DNA from: Ferruginibacter sp.
Lineage (GTDB): Bacteria > Bacteroidota > Bacteroidia > Chitinophagales > Chitinophagaceae
Reading direction: 5' to 3'
NCBI GenBank assembly: GCA_018882645.1
Contig: VERM01000016.1
Span: forward strand, 1 to 12,809
DNA length: 12,809 nucleotides
Of this stretch, positions 7,766 through 12,809 are shown piece after piece. A program made the position numbers and the translations under genes. The notes beneath the pieces were generated by a model. The model had not been told where the DNA came from. It worked only from the letters and a program-made list of their open reading frames with translations, and did no database searches. How positions within the stretch are numbered: the stretch's first letter is position 1; each line of letters starts with the position of its first letter.

Positions 7766-8116
7766 ATGCAACACGCTGAGGAGGATTTGCAAATAAGATG
7801 GCTGAAGTTGCGCATCAAACTGAAAGAACGCTTTGGAATCAAACCCGATATGAATGGTGTGCTGATGATGATTGGCGTACAGGAGTTGGGACAAGGGCCT
7901 CAGGAATTTACAAAGGAGCAAAAACAGGATCTGATGCATATTGCCGTTTGCAGTATTCTTTCTGCCAGCGGTTATTATGTATATGACGGAAATGATGAAG
8001 AAGGCTGGCCCCATTTTACACAACTCAAACCACTTCCGGAGTTTACACTGATTGAACAAGAAAATTTTTTAAAAGATCACATTTTACTTTATTTTCAATC
8101 TCAAAATTTTATTTAA
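7766..8116 (+). CDS. Small conserved-looking hypothetical protein (116 aa)
   Basis: I cannot assign a function. The protein is 116 residues, soluble, with no signal peptide or membrane helix. It begins with a probable amphipathic helix (MQHAEEDLQIRWLKLRIKLK) and then has FGIKPDMNGVLMMIGVQELG (about 24-43), a central helical part (KQDLMHIAVCSILSASGYY) and a stretch with GWPHFTQL followed by LPEF, ending in FLKDHILLYF. The pattern of hydrophobic and charged residues is that of a real folded protein. It is transcribed divergently from serS, and a single base separates its stop codon from the ATG of the PPIase gene, so the two should share an mRNA. I chose ATG 7766 over 7718 because a candidate promoter element lies between them. 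I recall similar Bacteroidota proteins of unknown function, but that needs a search. Confidence 0.8.
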   Translation: MQHAEEDLQIRWLKLRIKLKERFGIKPDMNGVLMMIGVQELGQGPQEFTKEQKQDLMHIAVCSILSASGYYVYDGNDEEGWPHFTQLKPLPEFTLIEQENFLKDHILLYFQSQNFI

Positions 8117-8117
8117 T

Positions 8118-8804
8118 ATGAATAGCTTAAAGCAATTGTTCTGTGTTTTGATTACCGGGTCACTACTTATGAGCGCTTCTTGTCAGAAAACGCCTGTAGT
8201 TTCTGATGCATCAACCAAATGGACAAAAAAAGTGAAGGTGACTACAACCAAAGGAACAATAATCATTCGATTATATGATACCACTCCGCTGCATCGGGAT
8301 AATTTTATCAAGCTTGTCAGTGAAAAATTCTATAATGAACTGCTTTTCCATCGTGTAATCAATGAGTTTATGATTCAGGGTGGCGACCCTAACAGCAAAA
8401 ATGCTGTACCGGGTCAATTTTTAGGTACCGGAGGCTCAAACATGCCTAAAATTCCTGCTGAATTCAATAAAGAGCTTATTCACAAAAGAGGCGTTCTGGC
8501 TGCCGCAAGAGATGGCAATCCCCAAAAAGCCAGCAGCGCCTGCCAATTCTATATTGTACAGGGAAAGAAAATTACCGATCAGGAACTTGACTTCTATGAA
8601 CAAAGTAGAGGCTTCCCATATACAAGTGAACAACGCAACATCTATAAAAACATCGGAGGAACACCGCAATTGGACATGAATTATACCGTCTTCGGTGAAG
8701 TGGAAAGCGGTCTGGAAGTAATTGACAAAATCGCCGGAGTTGCAACAGATCAAAATGACAGGCCACTTGATGATATCAAGATGAAAATTGAAATACTTAA
8801 TTAA
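8118..8804 (+). CDS. Cyclophilin-type peptidyl-prolyl cis-trans isomerase, probable lipoprotein
   Basis: Protein-folding enzyme that isomerises Xaa-Pro bonds, 228 residues. The N-terminus has a hydrophobic signal (LFCVLITGSLLMSA) ending in SASC, so C22 is a likely lipidation site. The lipobox is loose because Ser replaces Leu at -3. The cyclophilin domain spans about 38-228: VKVTTTKGTIIIRLYD, LFHRVI with the catalytic Arg (R79), IQGGDP (86-91), ACQFYI (141-146) and YTVFGEV (189-195). Between QFYIVQ and the YTVFGEV strand there is an extra segment of about 35 residues (150-185) that compact bacterial PPIases lack. It lies one base after the preceding small gene, so the two are probably co-transcribed. 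Most likely it works in the periplasm or anchored to a membrane. Confidence 0.93.
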   Translation: MNSLKQLFCVLITGSLLMSASCQKTPVVSDASTKWTKKVKVTTTKGTIIIRLYDTTPLHRDNFIKLVSEKFYNELLFHRVINEFMIQGGDPNSKNAVPGQFLGTGGSNMPKIPAEFNKELIHKRGVLAAARDGNPQKASSACQFYIVQGKKITDQELDFYEQSRGFPYTSEQRNIYKNIGGTPQLDMNYTVFGEVESGLEVIDKIAGVATDQNDRPLDDIKMKIEILN

Positions 8805-8833
8805 TCAATAAGGGTAAAATTATTTCAATTAAA

Positions 8834-8862
8834 TTGCGCAAACTTTTACAATTATAATTTTT
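8834..8862 (+). promoter_or_regulatory. Weak candidate promoter for gcvH
   Basis: TTG at 8834-8836, an 18-base spacer and TAATTTTT at 8855-8862, matching TAnnTTTn with the final G missing. The gcvH ATG follows 5 bases later. The flanking DNA is nearly all A and T, so a chance match is quite possible. Confidence 0.28.
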
Positions 8863-8867
8863 ATAAA

Positions 8868-9245
8868 ATGAATTTTCCCGAAAACCTAAAATACACCAAA
8901 GACCACGAATGGATCTTAGTAGAAGGCAATAGTGCCACAATCGGCATCACCGATTTTGCACAAAGAGAATTGGGCGATATCGTATTCATAGATATTAATA
9001 CAAAAGGAAAGCAACTTGCAGCTGAAGAAATTTTTGGCACGGTAGAAGCTGTTAAAACGGTGAGTGACCTCTACCTCCCGATTGCAGGAACCATTACTGA
9101 AATCAATCCGGCGCTGGAATCCGCACCGGAACTGGTCAACAGCGATCCCTATGGTCAGGGCTGGATGATAAAAATGACAATTGACAATCCCTCCGATGCA
9201 GAAAAGTTAATGTCTGCTAACTCTTATAAAGAACTGGTTGGATAG
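8868..9245 (+). CDS. gcvH: Glycine cleavage system H protein
   Basis: Lipoyl carrier of the glycine cleavage complex. Its lipoate arm moves the aminomethyl group from the P protein to the T protein and is reoxidised by the L protein, in the cytosol. The protein is 125 residues, the normal size. The modified lysine is K63 in [15 protein letters not shown], with the family-typical Glu at position 60. The N-terminal YTKDHEWI (9-16), [15 protein letters not shown] (26-40) and the C-terminal [13 protein letters not shown] (91-103) are all characteristic. The genes for the P, T and L partners are not in this window. Its last codons overlap the proposed TTG start of the VanZ-family gene by 8 bases. 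Confidence 0.97.
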   Translation: MNFPENLKYTKDHEWILVEGNSATIGITDFAQRELGDIVFIDINTKGKQLAAEEIFGTVEAVKTVSDLYLPIAGTITEINPALESAPELVNSDPYGQGWMIKMTIDNPSDAEKLMSANSYKELVG

Positions 9246-9267
9246 CACTTTCAATGCATTATCTTTG
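9238..9267 (+). promoter_or_regulatory. Consensus-like promoter inside the gcvH/VanZ junction
   Basis: TTG at 9238-9240, a 19-base spacer, then TATCTTTG at 9260-9267: both Bacteroidota promoter elements match the TTG/TAnnTTTG pattern. The TTG coincides with the first possible start codon of the VanZ-family gene. A transcript from here would begin near 9272 and would lack both TTG starts (9238 and 9265). Either the match is fortuitous and the gene is read from gcvH mRNA, or translation starts at an atypical codon. Confidence 0.4.
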
Positions 9268-9669
9268 AAACGAATCCCTCTAATCAAATTCATACCGGCA
9301 ATCATTTGGTTTGTGATTGTATTGGTGCTTATATGTATACCCGGAGCAGATATTACCGGATTGGATTCCTGGATATATAAAATACATCCTGATAAATGGC
9401 TGCATGCCACTATGTTCGGAGTTATGTGCTGGCTCTTCAACTTTCCTTTTTACAAAAGTGACTGGAATAATGAAAAAAAGGTCAAGATTTTTATCTTTAT
9501 ATCCTTATTGGTTTGCCTATGGGGATTCTTAACCGAATGCATTCAACTTTATGTACCGGGAAGAGATTTTGACCTTCTCGATTGGGGTGCCGACTGCCTT
9601 GGAGTATTTCTGGCTTTCATCATACAAATCAGAAAAAACAATCTTTCTGCCACTACCAGTAAGAGATAA
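9238..9669 (+). CDS. VanZ-family small membrane protein
   Basis: About 143 residues with four predicted membrane helices (roughly 15-36, 53-70, 81-98, 116-131). Family features are [10 protein letters not shown] (52-61), [21 protein letters not shown] (99-119), where E100, R109 and D115 match the usual VanZ pattern, and LGVFLAF. VanZ is named after a teicoplanin-resistance gene, but most family members have no known role; antibiotic resistance should not be assumed. No ATG occurs before the second helix, so the start must be a rare codon: TTG at 9238 (overlapping gcvH, suggesting translational coupling) or TTG at 9265 (nine residues shorter, [11 protein letters not shown] onward). A candidate promoter runs through this junction. 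Confidence 0.85.
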   Translation: MDSTFNALSLKRIPLIKFIPAIIWFVIVLVLICIPGADITGLDSWIYKIHPDKWLHATMFGVMCWLFNFPFYKSDWNNEKKVKIFIFISLLVCLWGFLTECIQLYVPGRDFDLLDWGADCLGVFLAFIIQIRKNNLSATTSKR

Positions 9670-9699
9670 ATTTAATCCCGTCAAAAAGCCTTATGATGC

Positions 9700-9729
9700 T
9701 TGTTTGCCGCTAATTAATGCTTAACTTTG
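9700..9729 (+). promoter_or_regulatory. Consensus promoter for the DUF4290 gene
   Basis: TTG at 9700-9702, a 19-base spacer and TAACTTTG at 9722-9729, a full match to the Bacteroidota pattern. Expected transcription start is about 9734-9737. This excludes the ATG at 9717, which lies within the promoter, and supports the ATG at 9753, leaving a leader of around 17 bases. Confidence 0.62.
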
Positions 9730-9752
9730 ACAATACAGAGAAATTGAAGAAT

Positions 9753-10448
9753 ATGGAATACAACACAACCAGAAACCATTTGATCATGAAAGAATATGGA
9801 AGACATATTCAGAAAATGATTGAGCACACCTTAACGACTAAAGACAAAGAAAAAAGACAGCAAAACGCCTATGCTGTGATAGAGTTGATGGGATTTTTAA
9901 ACCCCCACTTAAAAAATGTGGAAGATTTCAGACACAAGCTCTGGGATCATCTTTTTTTGATCAGTGACTTCACCCTGGATGTAGAAAGTCCTTATCCTAT
10001 TCCCACACGAGAAACACTTAAGGCTAAACCCGAAAGATTGCGCTATCCAAAAAGATATCCTAAGTTCAACCATCTCGGAAAAAATATTGAAGTCGTAATA
10101 GACAAGGCACTCAAAGAAGAAAATCCGGAAAAAAAACAAGGTTTTGCCAACGCTATAGCCTATTACATGAAACTGACTTATAGCAACTGGCATAAGGAAT
10201 TGGTTCATGACGACAACATTCAAAGCGAATTGAGTGGAATCACTCAGGGAGAACTGGAGTTTAACAACAGGCCTTTTGTGAAACATCGCACCGACAACCG
10301 TCCGGAAAGAGATGATTACAATACCGGCGGAAGAAATCAATACAGACAGAATTTTGGCGGAAGAGACAACCGTGGAGGAAACCGCGGAAACAGTGGTGGA
10401 AGAGACAACCGAAATGGTCGAAATAAGAATTTCAAAAAACGGTATTAA
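9753..10448 (+). CDS. DUF4290-family protein with RG-rich C-terminal tail
   Basis: Cytosolic protein of 231 residues with no known function. The helical N-terminal domain (about 1-165) shows the features I associate with DUF4290, a family largely restricted to Bacteroidota: MEYNTTRNHL, EYGRHIQKMIEH (14-25), FRHKLWDHLFLISDF (59-73) and YPKFNHLGKNIE. From about 183 the protein becomes disordered and Arg/Gly/Asn-rich with an RGG-like pattern (GGRDNRGG, GGRDNRNG), ending in the basic NKNFKKRY. Such tails often bind RNA, but this is inference. ATG 9753 is preferred to ATG 9717 because the latter lies inside the candidate promoter and adds 12 residues before the conserved start. It is followed 111 bases later by murA, which has its own promoter candidates. 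Confidence 0.88.
   Translation: MEYNTTRNHLIMKEYGRHIQKMIEHTLTTKDKEKRQQNAYAVIELMGFLNPHLKNVEDFRHKLWDHLFLISDFTLDVESPYPIPTRETLKAKPERLRYPKRYPKFNHLGKNIEVVIDKALKEENPEKKQGFANAIAYYMKLTYSNWHKELVHDDNIQSELSGITQGELEFNNRPFVKHRTDNRPERDDYNTGGRNQYRQNFGGRDNRGGNRGNSGGRDNRNGRNKNFKKRY
10359..10411 (+). repeat. In-frame 14-base direct repeat in the RG-rich tail coding region
   Basis: GGAAGAGACAACCG occurs at 10359-10372 and again at 10398-10411, 39 bases apart (13 codons). The copies therefore keep the reading frame and encode the repeated GGRDNR unit of the DUF4290 tail. The tail could lengthen or shorten by slippage or recombination. Confidence 0.7.
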
Positions 10449-10493
10449 TCTTTCTTTTAAATTTCTCCTCAACAGCTGCTGCTGAACAATATT

Positions 10494-10529
10494 TACTTTT
10501 GCAATTTCGGTTTATTTATTCCAACTTTG
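10494..10529 (+). promoter_or_regulatory. Candidate -7 elements for murA
   Basis: TACTTTTG at 10494-10501 matches TAnnTTTG exactly but lacks an obvious TTG upstream. A second possibility is TTTG at 10498-10501, a 20-base spacer and CAACTTTG at 10522-10529, with one mismatch at the first base. The predicted murA leader would be about 50 or 25 bases respectively. Confidence 0.45.
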
Positions 10530-10559
10530 CCTCGCATTTATTAGAAACCAAAGATTCCC

Positions 10560-11867
10560 ATGAGTATTTTTGAAGTCAGAGGAGGCAAAAAATTATCCGG
10601 AACCATTGTACCTCAGGGTGCAAAAAATGAAGCCCTGCAAATTATCAGCGGCGTTCTTCTCACCAAAGAAGAAATTACAATAAAAAATATTCCCGACATC
10701 ATTGATGTAAATCTCCTGATTGAACTCTTGCAGGAAATGAATATCAAAGTAAACCGCATAAACCGGCATACATGCATTTTCAAAGCAGATGATGTAGATG
10801 TGGATTATCTTTCCAGCGATGCGTTTCATAAAAAAAGCGGCAGACTGAGGGGATCTGTAATGCTTGCCGGACCATTACTGGCTCGTTTTAAAAAAGCATA
10901 TCTTCCGAAGCCGGGCGGAGACAAAATCGGAAGAAGAAAGCTGGATACCCACATCATCGGATTCCAAAAACTGGGAGCAGGCTACAAATACAATGAAGAC
11001 AGCAATTATTTTACCCTGGAAGCAAATGAATTAAAGGGCTGCCATATGTTGCTGGACGAACCGAGTGTAACCGGTACCGCCAATATTTTAATGGCTGCTG
11101 TTCTGGCAAACGGAACTACAACGATTTACAATGCCGCCTGTGAACCCTATATTCAGCAACTATGTAAAATGCTAAATAGCATGGGCGCAAACATTCTGGG
11201 TATTGGAAGCAACATGCTTACCATTCAAGGAGTAAGCGAATTAAAAGGAACTGAACATACCATGCTGCCGGACATGATTGAAGTCGGCAGCTTTATTGGA
11301 CTTGCGGCCATGACCCAGGGTGATATCACCATAAAAAATGCGGGAATCAGTGAGCTGGGAGTCATCCCGGAAAGATTTCAGCAATTGGGCATAAAAATGA
11401 ATATCGTTAATGATGACATACATGTTCCTGCACAGGACCTCTATGAAATTCAAACCTATATTGACGGCGGCATACTAACCGTTTACGACCATCCCTGGCC
11501 CGGACTTACTCCTGATTTGTTGAGCATTCTGTTGGTAACAGCCATTCAGGCAAAAGGCAGCGTATTGATTCACCAAAAAATGTTTGAAAGCAGATTGTTC
11601 TTCGTAGATAAACTGATTGAGATGGGTGCTCAGGTCATTTTATGTGACCCGCACAGAGCAGTTGTCGTGGGTATGGAAAGACAAAAAAAATTAAGAGGCA
11701 TTACGATGAGCTCTCCAGATATTAGAGCGGGCGTGGCTTTGCTGATTGCAGCACTGAGTGCCGAAGGCAAAAGCAAAATTCAAAACATTGAGCAAATAGA
11801 CAGAGGATATCAGTTCATTGACGAGCGCTTAATATCACTAGGCGCTGATATCAAAAGAGTAAATTAA
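10560..11867 (+). CDS. murA: UDP-N-acetylglucosamine 1-carboxyvinyltransferase (MurA) with Asp in place of catalytic Cys
   Basis: Cytosolic enzyme that transfers enolpyruvate from PEP to UDP-GlcNAc, the first committed step of peptidoglycan synthesis. Length is 435 residues, normal for the family, with the two-domain EPSP-synthase-like fold. Visible residues: K22-N23 in GAKNEAL, R95-R97 in GRLRGS, the flexible loop PKPGGDKIGRRKLDTH (117-131), D319 in PGLTPDL (the equivalent of E. coli D305) and IDRGYQFID (413-421). In the loop the position of the fosfomycin-alkylated Cys115 of E. coli is D121. Asp there is known from mycobacteria and Chlamydia and keeps activity while giving fosfomycin resistance. 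Gmk begins 15 bases after its stop, so the pair is probably co-transcribed. Confidence 0.97.
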   Translation: MSIFEVRGGKKLSGTIVPQGAKNEALQIISGVLLTKEEITIKNIPDIIDVNLLIELLQEMNIKVNRINRHTCIFKADDVDVDYLSSDAFHKKSGRLRGSVMLAGPLLARFKKAYLPKPGGDKIGRRKLDTHIIGFQKLGAGYKYNEDSNYFTLEANELKGCHMLLDEPSVTGTANILMAAVLANGTTTIYNAACEPYIQQLCKMLNSMGANILGIGSNMLTIQGVSELKGTEHTMLPDMIEVGSFIGLAAMTQGDITIKNAGISELGVIPERFQQLGIKMNIVNDDIHVPAQDLYEIQTYIDGGILTVYDHPWPGLTPDLLSILLVTAIQAKGSVLIHQKMFESRLFFVDKLIEMGAQVILCDPHRAVVVGMERQKKLRGITMSSPDIRAGVALLIAALSAEGKSKIQNIEQIDRGYQFIDERLISLGADIKRVN

Positions 11868-11882
11868 ACCAAAATATAATTT

Positions 11883-12458
11883 TTGCAAACGGCACATCAG
11901 AAAATATTAATTATTACAGCCCCCTCAGGAGCAGGAAAGACTTCAATAACACGCCATCTGATGAAACGGTTTTCCTCCCTTGAATTCTCCGTATCTGCCA
12001 CTACCCGTCAACCCAGAAATTCTGAAAAAGACGGAGTAGATTACTATTATATTGGCACCGAAGATTTCAAACAGAAAATTCAACAAAAAGAATTTGCAGA
12101 ATGGGAAATGGTTTATGAAGGAAAATATTACGGCACTTTAAAATCTGAATTAAAAAGAATTTGGGCCCTTCAGAAAGTACCGGTACTGGACATAGATGTG
12201 AAAGGTGCTATTCATGTACAAAAGCAATACCCGGAAAACACGCTGAGTATTTTTATTGAGCCTCCTTCGGTAGAAGAGTTAAAAAAAAGACTGGAGGGAC
12301 GAGGCACCGAAACGCCAGAATCTCTAAATGCTCGAATCAATAAAGCCGCTTATGAAATTTCATTTAAAGATCAGTTTGATAAAGTCATACTCAATGACAA
12401 TCTTGAAAATGCCTCTGCTACCGCATGCGAACTGGTAAAACAGTTTCTACAGTCCTAG
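11883..12458 (+). CDS. gmk: Guanylate kinase, TTG start
   Basis: Cytosolic nucleoside monophosphate kinase that converts GMP plus ATP to GDP plus ADP, feeding GTP, dGTP and cyclic nucleotide pools. The protein is 191 residues. The P-loop is APSGAGKTS (13-21); the GMP-binding region is SVSATTRQPRNSEKDGVDYYYI (about 36-57) with Arg and Tyr ligands; the lid carries RLEGRGTETPESLNARI (136-152). The start must be TTG at 11883: an in-frame TAA lies at 11877-11879, two codons upstream, and there is no ATG or GTG before the P-loop. The near-promoter sequence TAATTTTTG just before the start is one base longer than TAnnTTTG. The gene lies 15 bases downstream of murA and probably shares its mRNA. Confidence 0.96.
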   Translation: MQTAHQKILIITAPSGAGKTSITRHLMKRFSSLEFSVSATTRQPRNSEKDGVDYYYIGTEDFKQKIQQKEFAEWEMVYEGKYYGTLKSELKRIWALQKVPVLDIDVKGAIHVQKQYPENTLSIFIEPPSVEELKKRLEGRGTETPESLNARINKAAYEISFKDQFDKVILNDNLENASATACELVKQFLQS

Positions 12459-12505
12459 CAAAACGGTCTTGGGTTTAGTTCATTCAATTTTCCTAATTTT
12501 ATAAT

Positions 12506-12809
12506 ATGGAATGGATTTCGATACTGGCGATTGTTTTTTCTATAATCCTGATTGGGTTTTTGTCGGGCATTGAACTCATTTTTCTGTCAGCCAACAAACT
12601 ATCTTTGGAGTTGAACAAGAAAAAAGGTACGTTCAGCGGTAAAACATGGGGTGGATTCTCTGAAAAACCAACTAAATTCATCAGTACTATTCTGGTGAGC
12701 CTAACGTTCCTGATGATTATTTACGGACTACTGATTGGCGACTTCCTTTTTCCGGTATGGGAATGGATTGAGAAAAAACTTCCTGCAGCAGCCAACAGCT
12801 ATGTAAAAG
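12506..12809 (+). CDS. CNNM/hemolysin-type (DUF21) membrane protein, N-terminal part only
   Basis: The first 101 codons of a membrane protein that runs off the right edge. Helix 1 (about 3-28) contains GFLSGIELIFLSANKLSLEL, close to the FSGxExAxxS pattern that opens the DUF21 domain of CNNM-type transporters (CorC/YtfL/GldE-like hemolysin family). It is followed by a short basic loop, KPTKFISTILVSLTFLMII as in helix 2 of that domain, and a third hydrophobic stretch. Family members have CBS and CorC_HlyC domains after DUF21 and are linked to Mg2+ or other divalent cation export. In some Bacteroidota a relative, GldE, serves gliding motility. Those domains lie outside this window, so the sub-family cannot be decided. 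The start is ATG 12506; the ATG at 12511 is in another frame. The leader has no clear promoter, only TAATTTTA at 12494-12501. Confidence 0.75.
   Translation, partial: MEWISILAIVFSIILIGFLSGIELIFLSANKLSLELNKKKGTFSGKTWGGFSEKPTKFISTILVSLTFLMIIYGLLIGDFLFPVWEWIEKKLPAAANSYVK

Noticed and set aside
7697..8059. N-terminal extension of 121 residues on SerRS in the open frame
   Set aside because: It lies antisense to the neighbouring real gene and upstream of the TATCTTTG element, and SerRS proteins begin at MLQINNIRQNP.
9681..9707. Hairpin after the VanZ-family gene (CAAAAAGC with GCTTGTTTG)
   Set aside because: The stem has a bulge and is A/T-rich with no T-run after it; it also overlaps the next promoter.
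9717..9752. Upstream ATG for the DUF4290 gene
   Set aside because: It falls between the -33 and -7 elements of a full-consensus promoter, so it should not be in the mRNA.
1..12809. CRISPR array, insertion sequence, prophage, tRNA or rRNA
   Set aside because: No spaced repeats, terminal inverted repeats with a transposase, phage genes or cloverleaf-like sequences were seen on either strand.

Overview
The window looks like a chromosomal stretch of a member of the Bacteroidota, probably near the Chitinophagia/Sphingobacteriia lineages. The reasons are: AT-rich DNA with A-rich leaders and no clear Shine-Dalgarno sequences; several exact matches to the Bacteroidota -7 promoter element TAnnTTTG; a DUF4290 gene directly upstream of murA; a gcvH/VanZ pair; and two proton-dependent peptide transporters in tandem. 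The genus assignment is an inference and cannot be settled from the sequence alone.

Layout. Bases 1-3372 carry two minus-strand POT-family peptide transporters. The distal one runs off the left edge, and a strong intrinsic terminator hairpin separates them. An AlkB-type membrane di-iron hydroxylase gene (3563-4606) diverges from them on the plus strand. It converges on a minus-strand pair: a multi-pass glycosyltransferase-like membrane protein (4660-6267) downstream of serS (6428-7696). From 7766 to the right edge all genes are on the plus strand: a small conserved hypothetical protein, a cyclophilin-type lipoprotein PPIase, gcvH, a VanZ-family protein, a DUF4290 protein with an RG-rich tail, murA, gmk and the start of a CNNM/hemolysin-like (DUF21) membrane protein.

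How the genes relate. Most of the right half is housekeeping: seryl-tRNA charging, one-carbon/glycine metabolism, the first committed step of peptidoglycan synthesis (MurA), GMP phosphorylation and periplasmic or surface protein folding. MurA has Asp at the position of the usual catalytic Cys, which predicts intrinsic fosfomycin resistance. The left half is nutrient-facing: peptide uptake and a possible alkane or other alkyl-chain hydroxylase that has no electron-transfer partner in this window. No mobile element, CRISPR array, tRNA, rRNA or phage gene was seen. No stretch above 300 bases lacks a gene.

The least ordinary features are regulatory. TAnnTTTG elements lie only 4-7 bases from start codons, suggesting very short leaders or leaderless mRNAs. 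The serS and neighbouring promoters are tightly back to back. Two genes (VanZ family and gmk) use TTG starts. A terminator sits 24 bases in front of a start codon. I did not find a convincing new multi-gene system.
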